This document shows positions 55,433-64,000 of a DNA stretch of 64,000 nucleotides, one piece after another. The notes under the pieces are model-generated. The model was given only the letters and a program-made list of their open reading frames with translations. It did not search any database and had not been told where the DNA came from. Position 1 is the stretch's first letter, and every line of letters begins with the position of its first letter. Both the position numbers and the translations under genes were made by a program. The DNA comes from CAWBRT01 sp963832365 (lineage in GTDB: Bacteria; Acidobacteriota; Terriglobia; Terriglobales; Acidobacteriaceae), in NCBI GenBank assembly GCA_963832365.1, contig CAWHUL010000011.1:210438-274437 (forward strand), written 5' to 3'.

Positions 55433-56382
55433 TCACTTCTTCGTGCCTGCCTGCTGCTGTTCAGCCTCAAGAGTCCTTAGGTTCTGTTGGGCCTGTGCGT
55501 CGCCCTGCTCGGCGGCTATCCGGTACCAGTACGCAGCTTGACCGTAGTCCTTTACGACCCCTTGGCCGTACTCATACATGTAACCGAGATTATTCTGTCC
55601 GCCAACGTCGCCCTGCTCCGCTGCTTTCCTATACCAGGAAGCAGCCTGGCGCATAGTCTTGCACGACACGTCGACCTTGCTGATACAGGTACCCAAGATG
55701 AACCTGGGCCGGTGCGAACCCTTGTTCAACCGCCTTTCGGAACCAATAGATGGCCTGACGATAGTCTTGCGCCATCCCTCGGCCGTACTCTTATAACGTT
55801 CCAAGATTCACCTGAGCCTGCGGATCGCCCTGTTCCGCTGCTTTCTGGTACCAAAAGGCCGCTTGATCGTAACTTTGTGCGACCCCTTGGCCGTGCGGAA
55901 GTTACAGGTGCCCGAGGTAAGATTGCGCAGGTACGAACCCCCGCTCCGCGGCTTTCCTGTACCAGGAGGCAGCCTGCCCGATGTCTTGCGCGACCCCTTG
56001 GCCGTGCTCATACTGGCCCGCAAGATTGCTTTCGGGCAGGTGCGAACCCCTGATCCGCAGCTCTCCGGTACCAGTGGACTGCCTGAACATAGTCTTGTGC
56101 GACCCCCTCGCCGTGCTCATACAGGTACCCGAGATTGAATTGGGAAGTGGGATGCCCCTGCTCAGCCGCCTTTCGAAACCATCTTGCGGCTTGACTGTAG
56201 TCCTGTGCGAGCCCCTCACCCTTATAGTACTTAGCTCCGACTTCATGCTGCGCCTTAGCGTCGCCGGCTTCCGCTCGCGCACCTAAGCTAGCAAGGTCCG
56301 ATGCTTGAGAGACAGCGGCGGTAGTCACGAACGCGACAGCGACTATGAAAATGACCCACGGACGGAGTGGCCAACGGCACAT
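55433..56382 (-). pseudogene. Sel1-repeat protein with at least four frameshifts
   Basis: Starts at the ATG at 56382 (signal peptide FIVAVAFVTTAAVSQASDLA). Sel1 repeats follow (AKAQHEVGAKYYKGEGLAQD, YSQAARWFRKAAEQGHPTSQ, YVQAVHWYRRAADQGF), but the repeats then continue in changing frames to the last one (YGQAAYWYRIAAEQGDAQAQ, ending QQQAGTKK at 55433). About seven repeats can be pieced together. It resembles the Sel1 part of paralog 4, without the TPR module. Repeat-rich DNA is prone to both real and assembly indels. Confidence 0.8.
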
Positions 56383-56438
56383 TTCCGATTCTCCAAAGAT
56401 AAGGCTTGGCGTGCTAGTCGGAGCAGCAGAACATTTAT

Positions 56439-56621
56439 CTAAAGAATGCTCGGACCACTGACTGGCGTACCACACCGCAGGCAAAAGGCCGCGCCCTCGG
56501 GCAAGTTCGTTCCGCACGCAATACACCCAACCGTCGTGCGCCGTCGCCGCGATCGCACAACAAAGATGACAAGCGCAACGACGCCACAAAGCGTCAGGAT
56601 CACAACAAGGATTCCGATCAT
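56439..56621 (-). CDS. Small membrane protein with a zinc ribbon
   Basis: Protein of 60 residues: an N-terminal membrane segment (IGILVVILTLCGVVALVIFV), a basic RSRRRR stop-transfer patch, and a C-terminal zinc ribbon CIACGTNLPEGAAFCLRCGT. The order, helix then cytoplasmic zinc ribbon, is common in small proteins of unknown role. It ends 56 bases before the Sel1 gene start on the same strand. Confidence 0.65.
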   Translation of the reverse strand: MIGILVVILTLCGVVALVIFVVRSRRRRTTVGCIACGTNLPEGAAFCLRCGTPVSGPSIL

Positions 56622-56933
56622 TGGTATGTCCCTTTCTCGAACGATCGCCGGCGAGGCCTGCTGTTAGTGCTGATCAAAGGCCAGCATGATTTCCACGATT
56701 TCCGTCTGCAAGTAATCGGGTGAGGAGATGGGGAGGATCTGTCCCGCTTAGCCGTTGTTTGCAGGCTACCCTGGTAACACGATCGTTTCTTGCTTGACTC
56801 GCAACACTCTGTGGTTGCTCAGAGATGACATGTCGCGTCCTGCAATTCCTATGGGGCAAAAAGAGTCTGCGCGCGCGGCCCGCTGTGATTTTCGATAAAC
56901 TTTCTGCGGAGGCGAGAATGAAATTGCGGACGC
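56622..56933. other. Gap between zinc-ribbon genes
   Basis: No frame with motifs was found. It probably carries the promoter for the - strand genes downstream. Confidence 0.4.
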
Positions 56934-57191
56934 CTAGCCCTGAACCCAATTCCGCTTCGTCTCCTTCACGAACAGCCTCACGACGCTCCCGCACGTGCGG
57001 CACAGGTCCGCATGAAGTGGTTCGGTCCCAATGAAGATGGCTGCGGTTCTGTAGGGGAGACCAATTCTTCCCGCATCCGCATTCTGATTCAGTTTCAGTC
57101 CTATGACTACATTGTTACCGCCACAATGGGGGCACCGAACGTCCACTGGAGATTGGATTCTTCCTTCTGGGAACGTCCCTTGACCGTCCAT
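56934..57191 (-). CDS. Small zinc-ribbon protein
   Basis: Protein of 85 residues from the ATG at 57191. It has two CxxC knuckles (VRCPHCGGNNVVIGLKLNQN and LCRTCGSVVRLFVKETKRNW) 45 residues apart, enough to bind one zinc. There is no signal peptide. A longer frame from 57320 is likely spurious. Function unknown. Confidence 0.65.
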   Translation of the reverse strand: MDGQGTFPEGRIQSPVDVRCPHCGGNNVVIGLKLNQNADAGRIGLPYRTAAIFIGTEPLHADLCRTCGSVVRLFVKETKRNWVQG

Positions 57192-57324
57192 GCATCTTCC
57201 CCTCAAGCAACAAATCAATCGCGCTCGTGTCAGAACGAGTTCGAACGTAGTAATCATCTTGCGGCAGAAAGATAAGCAGTTTAAAACTGTAGCACACATG
57301 CAGAGCACTCGAGGTCGCAATAGG

Positions 57325-57744
57325 ATGAGAAGCCTGAAGCGTTCCGGAATCGACGCGGTAATCGTATTCGTCTGCGTGCTGGCGGCTGGCTGCCTTCAAG
57401 GCCAGCAATCGCCGGCTGGCAAGCCGAACACGGTGGCCGGCGATGAGTATGCCGTCTACGCGGCCGCCCTCGACGACGTCGTGGGTGGCACTTCGTATGT
57501 CGTCCTCGATCCCACCTCGATTCAAGGCAAACCGGAGAACATTGAACGCGCTCTCAATTTTCCGATCAAAGACGCCGATCGCATCACCGACGATCTGGTT
57601 AACGACTTCAAAGCCAAGAATCAGAAACCCCACCCCATCGGGCAATATTTTCCCGATCATGAGCGGGATGAAACAAGTCGGGCCGAAAACGCTGGGGTCT
57701 GTGGCGGACGTCTTGGTGCGCGCCGAAGTTCGGCGCTCCCATAG
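57325..57744 (+). pseudogene. Lipoprotein of unknown function, frameshifted
   Basis: From the ATG at 57325 it has a lipobox (VIVFVCVLAAGCLQ), so export and lipid attachment are likely. EYAVYAAALDDVVGGTSYVV and IERALNFPIKDADRITDDLV follow. After FPDHER near 57665 the natural continuation MKQVGPKTLGSVADVLVRAE is in another frame. The tail to about 58034 is uncertain. Proteins of this type are frequent in Acidobacteriota and uncharacterised. Confidence 0.55.
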
Positions 57745-58145
57745 CTGGCATCGACTGCGGCATTCTGGACTTTTCCCGTGCTGCTTCTTATCCCGGCCGC
57801 CAGGCTGGCGGGAATCGGCCCCGATCGGGCTACGCGGGAATCGGGTTCTTGCAGCTGCGGAAATCTGAGTTACTGGAGAGGGAGCTATATATAGAAGATG
57901 TAATGCCAGTCACCAGGGGGCTGATTCCCTGTCTTCCGCCGCCGGTCGCCGGCGAGCCGACCTCCGGCTCCGGGCTTCGCCCTACGCCTCCAGTCAGCTC
58001 ACCGGAAGCAAAGATAGATGTCGTCAGAAACTGAGGACGGTAGATGTCGTTCGGAACGAATAGTTGACGCCGATCAGGCCGCCCCGCCGCCGCCGTTCCC
58101 CTTCGGGGAACGGACGGCATTCTTCCTTCTTTAGCCGTGCGTAAA
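57745..58145. other. Repeat-rich gap after the lipoprotein
   Basis: GC-rich, with short palindromes (CCGGCCGCCAGGCTGGCGGGA) near 57795-57815 and a hairpin CCGTTCCCCTTCGGGGAACGG at 58096-58116, which is a perfect stem of eight bases with a TTCG-type loop region. No gene supported. Confidence 0.45.
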
Positions 58146-58312
58146 TCAGAGACAGTAGCCCTGCGTCACCCAGTAGTGCCAGTCGCCGATGGCCTCATCG
58201 GTTGATTCGTCCGGATCGAGGGCCGTCAGTTGAGATAGAGGGACAGCCACCTTCCAGCCCTGCCCGGCGTTCAGCAAATCGTCCTTTGAGCAGCCCTCAA
58301 TTGGCAAACAGG
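58146..58312 (-). pseudogene. C-terminal fragment of an unrecognised protein
   Basis: Frame on - reads CLPIEGCSKDDLLNAGQGWK, VAVPLSQLTALDPDESTDEA and IGDWHYWVTQGYCL with a stop, which looks like a real protein end. No start is present and an upstream stop precedes it. The IS5 element lies 88 bases away and may have helped remove the rest. Confidence 0.45.
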
Positions 58313-58399
58313 CTCATGCATTCCAACGGCTGAAGAAGCCGAAGCAGTCCCGTGAAACCCCAGCGTTGCCCTGCATCACTTGCGGGCGAAGCTTCACTA

Positions 58400-59293
58400 G
58401 AGCGTGTTTCATAAATAGGTTCGGCCTCAACTCAGATACTTACGTTCGAGGCGGGTGAACTGATGAGCTTCTGGCATGAAGAAGCGGCAGAAGCTGTTGA
58501 CGGACGAGCAGTGGCAACTGATTGAGCCTTTGCTTCCCGAACCGAAGCGCCGACGGGACAACCGTGGCCGACCGTGGGCAGCGAAGCGGGCCTGTTTTGA
58601 AGGCATCCTGTGGATTCTGCAAACCGGAGCGGCCTGGCGGTTTCTGCCGGACGAGTTCCCCTCACCCGCCACCTGTTGGCGGCGGCTGAAGCAGTGGGAG
58701 GACGAAGGCGTCTGGCTGGATGCGTGGCGCGCCTTGCTCGGTGCGCTGGATGAGGAAGGGTTGCTCAAGTGGGACGAGACCTTCCTGGATGGCAGCTTCG
58801 CCCCGGCGAAAAAAGGGGCGCTGCCGTCGGCAAAACCAAGCGGGGCAAGGGAACGAAGTGGATGGTACTGGTCGACGGTCAAGGCCTTCCGCTGGGAGTT
58901 CGGTTGGAAAGTGCCTCTCCGGCAGAAGTTAAGCTTGCGGAAGCCACGCTCGCCGAAGTCCGCGTCCCGCGCCCGAAAGGACGGCCGCGGCAAAAGCCCG
59001 AGCGCATAATCGCTGACCGCGGATACGACTCCGACCCCCTGCGTGAACGACTGAAGAAGCGAGGCATCGAGCTGATTGCGCCTTATCGCAAGAACAACAA
59101 GGAACGGCGCTACGAAGATGGACGCAAACTGCGGCGATACCTGCGCCGCTGGATAGTGGAGCGAACCAACGCATGGCTTGGCCAGTTCCGTCGATTGCTG
59201 GTTCGTCATGAGCATCTGCTCTCCACCTACCGCGCCTTCTTCTACCTTGCCTGTTTCTGGATTACGCTGAGGCGCTGTTTATGAAACACGCTC
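58400..59293 (+). mobile_element. IS5-family (IS427-type) insertion sequence
   Basis: 894 bases with 16-base terminal inverted repeats GAGCGTGTTTCATAAA (left 58400-58415; right, read on -, from 59293). Both sides show TA (58398-58399 and 59294-59295) as a two-base target duplication, the signature of the IS427 subgroup. The element is inserted next to the stop codon of the sigma-54 activator gene. Its transposase is read from two overlapping frames. Confidence 0.9.
58476..59284 (+). CDS. IS5-family transposase made by -1 frameshifting
   Basis: ORF A starts at 58476 (KKRQKLLTDEQWQLIEPLLP) and carries KWDETFLDGSFAPAKKG with the first Asp region; ORF B continues in the -1 frame from about 58810: GKGTKWMVLVDGQGLPLGVR, ERIIADRGYDSDPLRERLKK and RRWIVERTNAWLGQFRRLLV (DDE residues). 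A six-A run before GGGG at 58809-58818 is the likely slip site. This is the usual way IS427-type elements make full transposase, so the element may be active. Confidence 0.85.
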
Positions 59294-60887
59294 TAGTAAT
59301 AGTCTCTCTGGTTGAGACCGTGCTTTCGCACTTTGTATTGAACGGTCGACTTGGGTAGCTTCAGAAAGGCTGCGGCACCTTTAGGACCGCCGATCACGCC
59401 TTTGGTCATTGCCAGAACCTTGGCTAAATGGGCCCGTTCTACCTCGGATAACGTAGTGGCGGGAGGCGGCACCTCGGCGAGTTGCTGCTTGATGCCCAGA
59501 AGTGGTTCGACATCCCGCCTTGTGAGTGTTTTCCCGCTATATACGATGGTCAGCCGGCTCAGGATGTTTTTCAGCTCACGGATATTTCCCGGCCATGAGT
59601 GTTGTTTCAGGGCTTCAATAGCATGCGGCGAGAATAACGGCGGGGTGCGGTGCATTGCCTGGGCCCGGGCTTGGGCCACTCCGCTCTATGAGCGGTTCGA
59701 TTTCTTCCACGCGTTCTCGAAGGGGAGGATATGAAGGATCTGTATCCGGCCGAGATAGGTTCGGCAACGAATCTTCTTTCCCTGATTGCGTCTTGTAAAT
59801 TACTATTGGTCGCCGCGATAACCCTGAAATCGATTTCAATGGGGCGGCTCTCGCCTACTCGCTCGAAGCGCCTATCCTGCAGGATGTGTAACAGCTTGGC
59901 TTGGAACTGGGGTGATAATTCGCCTATTTCATCTAGGAAAATGGTCCCGCCGTTGGCCATCTCAAAGCGTCCAACTCGCTTTGCGCTTGCGCCTGTGAAA
60001 GCACCCTTTGCGTGGCCAAAGAGTTCGCTTTCGAATAAGGTTTCGGCTAGGGCCGGACAGTTAATCTTAACGAACAATGCGTCTGGTCTGGCACTAAGAT
60101 GGTGAATGTACCGAGCAATGTAGTCCTTTCCCGTACCTGTCTCGCCGGTAATGAGCACGCTCGCATCACTGTCGGCGACTATTTCCACCTCACGCATGAT
60201 CTCCTGCATGACCGGACTGGAGTAAAAAAAGTCTTTTGGAGCGTACTGGCTATCGACGTGTCCGAGGAGATATCGCTTCTGCTGCTCCAGGCTGCTGTTC
60301 CTATCCACAAGCTTCGTATGGGCCAACATGTTGTCCACTGCGAGAGCCACCTGGCCCGAAAGTTCAGTCAGGAATCCGACCATTTCCTCGATGTCCTGCG
60401 GTGCCTCCATAAAGGAAAAATGGAGCGTGCCGACTACTTGGCTGCGGATAATCAGGGGAAAAGCCATCGTCGCCCTGAGCCCGGCCTCCATCATCATCCG
60501 GACCGTTTGCCAGTGGCTGTACGCAAACATGTCCGGAATGATTAAAGGCCTGCGTGATGTAATCACGGCTCGGGCAACCGGGCCCTTTCAAGGGACCGGG
60601 GGTATCGTCCATACTTTTGACAGTGATGCCATCAGCCACGGCGAACCAGTTAGCGACTGCTTCGCGGAGTCATAAATGCTAATGCTAAACCGGTCATAGG
60701 CTAAGATCTTACGAATTTCTTTGGCCGAGACTTGGAACAGATTTTCACGAGTGGTTTGGCTAACGATGGCATTGTTGACGTCGAGCAAGAGCTTATACCG
60801 TGTGACAGAGTCCCACACTATTCGCGGTGGGCGCGGATGACGAGCCCGTTGCACTGCCACGGCACTTCCGCTGCTCAGAGAGCTCAC
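59293..60887 (-). pseudogene. Sigma-54-dependent activator (GAF-AAA+-Fis), several frameshifts
   Basis: From 60887 a GAF-like sensor (YKLLLDVNNAIVSQTTRENL) runs to about 60640, where frame changes begin (near 60640 and 60585). The main frame then gives the AAA+ domain: Walker A ITGETGTGKDYIARYIHHLS, the sigma-54 loop GHAKGAFTGASAKR, and TIFLDEIGELSPQFQAKLLH. Further shifts near 59760 and 59690 lead to the end, with a Fis-type HTH (GVIGGPKGAAAFLKLPKSTV). It resembles FhlA/NorR-like activators. The IS5 element abuts its stop codon. Confidence 0.85.
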
Positions 60888-61026
60888 GGAATCCCTTTCG
60901 ATGACGCTGACCTAGATTGGGACAACTTATAGCGCAATAGGGCGTCCCGGTCAAGGCCAAGTTTTCGGCTCCGGGCTGAGTTTTTGAGCGCAGCTGAGCC
61001 TGCCAGCGCCGGATCGTCAGATCGGT

Positions 61027-61866
61027 TCAGACATCTCGATGCCTGAAATTGCAGGCGGAAGCTGTTACTGGCCGGAAATCCCAACTCCATCTAGCGGATG
61101 ACAGAGCCTCGAGTGGGCAGTGCCAACGAGCTGCAGTATCTGCCACAGTGGCTCCGAGGCCGGTCTCGTTAGACATGCCGCAGCGCACTGCTCCCGTGGC
61201 AGTAACACTCAAAGCCACTCTCAAGCAATCGGAGAACGACAGTCTAGTCACTCCGGCCGAAATCGCCCGTTGGAAATCCGTAGGAACGAGCAGACTTGCG
61301 TCATGCAGCATCAAGCCGCCAGTAGGGACGCTTGCGCGCAATCTGTCCAGAAGCTCGATATCGAGCGAATACCTCCCGTTTTCGACCGCTTCCGGTGGCA
61401 GAGATAAGAGCAATGAATCAACACCCGTTTGCTTTACAAAACGCTCCGCGAAACCGTTGAAGAGGCAGTTGCCAGAATCGTCCTTACCGAAATCGCTGAA
61501 TGCTCCAATCCCACCCCCGATAAAAGCTTTGGCCCTGGCGGCCATCTCCACTGCCTTAGCGGTCATTTCCAAGTTTTGCTCGAACGGCAGAAAAGAACCA
61601 TCGAACATTATCGACGAAAAACCCAGGTCGAGAGCTAACCTCATTGCTTTCAAGCAACGGGCATCGCTAAAGGTCACCTCGACCGGCACGGTCGAACATC
61701 TGGCCATTTGTCTCGCCAGTGCACTGAGGTGCTTAATAGCCGAAGATTCAACTAAATCTGGGCTGATGCACAGCGCTACTGGCGAGTACTCCTCCGCTGC
61801 AACGGCGATTATAGTGGCGGCAACCTCTTTCATCCGCGATGTAAAAGGAGGCCATAAATTTCTCAC
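61027..61866 (-). CDS. Class II aldolase-like protein lacking key metal ligands
   Basis: Protein of 279 residues that aligns along its length with class II fructose-bisphosphate/tagatose aldolases: GFSSIMFDGSFLPFEQNLEM, VKQTGVDSLLLSLPPEAV and GGLMLHDASLLVPTDFQRAI. The LHLDHG motif, with catalytic Asp and zinc His, reads EVTFSDA here, and the GTAHG His is missing; only the LHGGS His is kept (LHDAS). It is unlikely to be an ordinary metal aldolase. The N-terminus is uncertain and may hide another frameshift. Nearby MFS and activator genes suggest a former sugar-acid locus. Confidence 0.65.
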   Translation of the reverse strand: MRNLWPPFTSRMKEVAATIIAVAAEEYSPVALCISPDLVESSAIKHLSALARQMARCSTVPVEVTFSDARCLKAMRLALDLGFSSIMFDGSFLPFEQNLEMTAKAVEMAARAKAFIGGGIGAFSDFGKDDSGNCLFNGFAERFVKQTGVDSLLLSLPPEAVENGRYSLDIELLDRLRASVPTGGLMLHDASLLVPTDFQRAISAGVTRLSFSDCLRVALSVTATGAVRCGMSNETGLGATVADTAARWHCPLEALSSARWSWDFRPVTASACNFRHRDV

Positions 61867-61951
61867 GCATTTCTGATTGCATTGACCGAGCGTGGATTGC
61901 CTGCTTCATAACCGAAATCATTCCCGATTGTTCCCGAATAGCACGCCTGAA

Positions 61952-63285
61952 TTACGCTAGTACCTCAACCTTAACCGGAACAGGTTCTGGCAACGGATTA
62001 ATAGATTTCGACGGGTTAATAGTCGCCATGGCAACAGCTCCGAGAACTAGAATTGCCGTACTGAAAAAGAAAGGAATACTCCAGGATCCGGTTGCGTCAA
62101 CGATCATCCCAAATACAATGGGGATATCATTCCGGCCACACCCTGACCCGTGTTCATAAATCCTGAAACGGTCCCCGCAAAATGATCACCGCCCAAATCC
62201 ATTGCGACCGCCCAAAGATTGGCGTTGGCACACTCCAGAAAGAACATGGCTGCCGAAAGCAGGTAAACTGCGGAGTACGCGCTATTGGAATAGAGTCCCA
62301 GGAGCGTAAACCCCACCGCCGCAACGAACGCAACACAGTTCAGGTAACACCGGGCTAACTTCAGGTTCCCCGTCGACTTATACAAGTGGTCGGACAACCA
62401 CCCGCCCATCAAATCCCCGGCCATACCCGCGAGCAAAGGGAAAGACGCGTAGATCCCCATCTTCAATATGCTGAAATGCCTAGACTGAACTAGGTAAGAG
62501 GGAAGCCAGCTCAAGTAGACCCACAGGGCGTATCCATAACAAAAATCAGCGAATACGAGGGCCATGACATGCCTGCTTCTAAGGATCGAGCCCCAAGGAA
62601 TCTTCTTTTTTTCTTTCTTCGTGGTTGCGATTCGGTCGCGGTTGCCGGTTATTAGGTTCAATTCGGCGGCATTTACACCTTTGTGATCTCTGGGGCTGTC
62701 CCTGTAATAGATGAAGAAAGCGATGGCCCAAGCCAGGCCGATAGCGCCCAACACATAAAACACCACCCTCCAACCGTATTTCAGCATAAGGAAAACCGCC
62801 ACGGGTGGTGAAACCGCCGCACCGAAGCGCGATGCCGCATGCGTGATGCCTTGCAGATTGCCTCTGTCCTCCGGCCGGAACCATGTAGCCATTGCCCTCG
62901 TGGCGACGGGGAAACCTCCAGCTTCCCCAAGACCGAAAAGCACTCTAATGACAAGCATGGACGACAAATTCCACGCCATGCCGGTGACCACAGTAAGGTG
63001 GGACCACCAGCTCATCAAGATTGTTAGTACTCTCCTCGGGCCGTAATAGTCTCCGAGTACACCCCCAGCAATCTGAAACAGCCCATAGGTATAGAAGAAA
63101 GCTGAAAAAACTATACCCATTTGGGTTTTGCTGAAGTGAAACTCCTTCATGATCTGCGGAGCCGCTACGGATATGGCAGTGCGGTCTAGATACGAAATAA
63201 GATACAAGAGGCATAGGATAAACAGGACGACATGCCTCTTTCTACTCGGTCGGTTTGCTGCACCTATACCAGTTGAACTTGTCAT
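61952..63285 (-). pseudogene. MFS transporter (ACS/hexuronate-type) with a late frameshift
   Basis: From the ATG at 63285 a 12-helix major facilitator of the anion:cation symporter type: ISYLDRTAISVAAPQIMKEF, VLGDYYGPRRVLTILMSWWS (G-x-x-D-R/K loop), LGLGEAGGFPVATRAMATWF and DFCYGYALWVYLSWLPSYLV. The frame ends early near 62104; one missing base near 62126 separates it from VDATGSWSIPFFFSTAILVL and a tail ending VKVEVLA at 61954. Relatives carry hexuronates, glucarate or phthalate. The lesion removes the last one to two helices in the predicted product. Confidence 0.85.
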
Positions 63286-63591
63286 TTTCCACCCTATGCG
63301 GCGGCTCCGCACGCTGTGCTGCCCCATCTGGGGCTGAGCGGTTCGAGCAATAGCAAACCTCCAGAATGGCTGGTGGCATGCTTCTTGAACTACTGGGCCT
63401 TGTAACGAGAGCTGCAACTTCTTGTTGCAAGTGCTATGCCAGTCTGAAATTCGGTATGGATTCGCGCCGATGGGTTGTTAAATAGGAGTTTCAGCCAATC
63501 CTAGGTCAGCTATTCTCCCACTGAGCCACAGAGGACGATGACTAGATAGCGCCGCAGGTTGAACAAGGGTTGTTTATGCTGGTTAAGGTCA
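63286..63591. other. Region upstream of the MFS gene
   Basis: Likely promoter region for the - strand transporter gene. On -, TCTGTGGCTCAGTGGGAGAA near 63510-63530 resembles a tRNA D-arm, but no complete cloverleaf can be drawn. No gene supported. Confidence 0.4.
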
Positions 63592-63996
63592 CTAAAGGGG
63601 AAGGGACTCAGAGTTCGAAATAAGAGCTCGGCTCATTGGAGCAAGAATGATACTGACGCACGGCCAAGATAGATGCTTGGATCGAACCCAATATTCGGCC
63701 CGGAGAGCCGAACCGCTGGCCCAGCTATTGCGAATCCCGCAGAGGGGCCGCGACAAAGCTCCATATCCCAAGTTTGTCCAGAGGATTCTATGATTCACAA
63801 CTCCCGTTTCTTCAGTAATACCGATTGTTACTACTTTCCTTGCCACCAGTCCGAAAACGACAAGGGTTTCAATTGCCTTTTCTGCTACTGTCCGCTGTAT
63901 TTCTTCAGTGATTGCGGCGGGCATCCCGTAGTGCGAGATAGGGTTAAGGATCGCTCGAATTGCAACAAGCCGCACCAGCCTGGCGGATACGAGCAT
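63592..63996 (-). CDS. Hypothetical protein of uncertain reality
   Basis: A frame of 134 codons with an even composition (MPAAITEEIQRTVAEKAIET, LVVFGLVARKVVTIGITEE) that could be part of a protein, possibly a regulator that continues outside the window. No motif or ribosome site decides. It may be a chance frame. Confidence 0.25.
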   Translation of the reverse strand: MLVSARLVRLVAIRAILNPISHYGMPAAITEEIQRTVAEKAIETLVVFGLVARKVVTIGITEETGVVNHRILWTNLGYGALSRPLCGIRNSWASGSALRAEYWVRSKHLSWPCVSIILAPMSRALISNSESLPL

Positions 63997-64000
63997 GTCA

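Noticed and set aside
63480..63560. tRNA-like segment on - (TGTGGCTCAGTGGGAGAA)
   Set aside because: No complete cloverleaf: the acceptor stem, a proper anticodon arm and a GTTCGA T-loop could not be found.

Overview
The window is a 64 kb chromosomal segment from a GC-rich soil-type bacterium. The gene families (tryptophanase, KDG kinase/KDPG aldolase, secreted TPR/Sel1 proteins, paired acyl-CoA dehydrogenases) and the scattered repeats look most like Acidobacteriota (Terriglobia/Koribacter-like). This is an inference from gene content, since no rRNA or other taxonomic marker is present.

Region 1 (1-15.5 kb) is ordinary metabolic chromosome: ergothioneine genes egtB (tail) and egtD, an aldo/keto reductase with a frameshift, an EVE-domain protein, Cu/Zn superoxide dismutase, an HExxH peptidase, tryptophanase, thioredoxin reductase, KDG kinase and KDPG aldolase, then two acyl-CoA dehydrogenases with a 4-hydroxybutyryl-CoA-dehydratase-like protein. 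It ends at tRNA-Val(CAC).

Region 2 (15.5-29.1 kb) is a decayed genomic island at the tRNA 3' end. It holds a doubly frameshifted tyrosine integrase with an excisionase-like partner, two further DNA-binding proteins, and what is left of a defence locus: a DUF4011 helicase of Hhe type and a convergent Mrr-nuclease/TPR protein. Both have lost their 3' ends to one IS21-family element that lies between them.

Region 3 (29.16-44.06 kb) is framed by two inverted copies of a 2.8 kb unit carrying a serine recombinase, an XRE regulator, a ribbon-helix-helix gene and a phage-capsid-like fragment. Between the copies lie a diadenylate cyclase, a kinase-like membrane protein, otsB-otsA for trehalose, a NarL-type two-component pair and two small exported proteins. 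Recombination between the arms could invert about 7.9 kb. The right copy is interrupted by an IS1595-like remnant that carries an HNH-type passenger gene.

Region 4 (44.4-56.6 kb) is an array of secreted paralogs sharing one C-terminal TPR-like module of about 100 residues. The module is joined to different partners (a WQAR-type domain, PDZ plus Sel1 repeats, DUF1566). Genes to the left of about 50.8 kb run on + and those to the right on -. Several copies are frameshifted or fused.

Region 5 (56.6-64 kb) holds small zinc-ribbon proteins, a broken lipoprotein gene, an intact IS5-family element with a TA duplication, and a decaying catabolic locus: a sigma-54 activator with several frameshifts, a class II aldolase-like protein lacking metal ligands, and an MFS transporter with a late frameshift.

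Single-base frameshifts recur, mostly in mobile or paralogous regions but also in the aldo/keto reductase and MFS genes. Real decay and residual assembly indels cannot be told apart from the sequence alone. Protein calls come from motif recognition; no database search was run.
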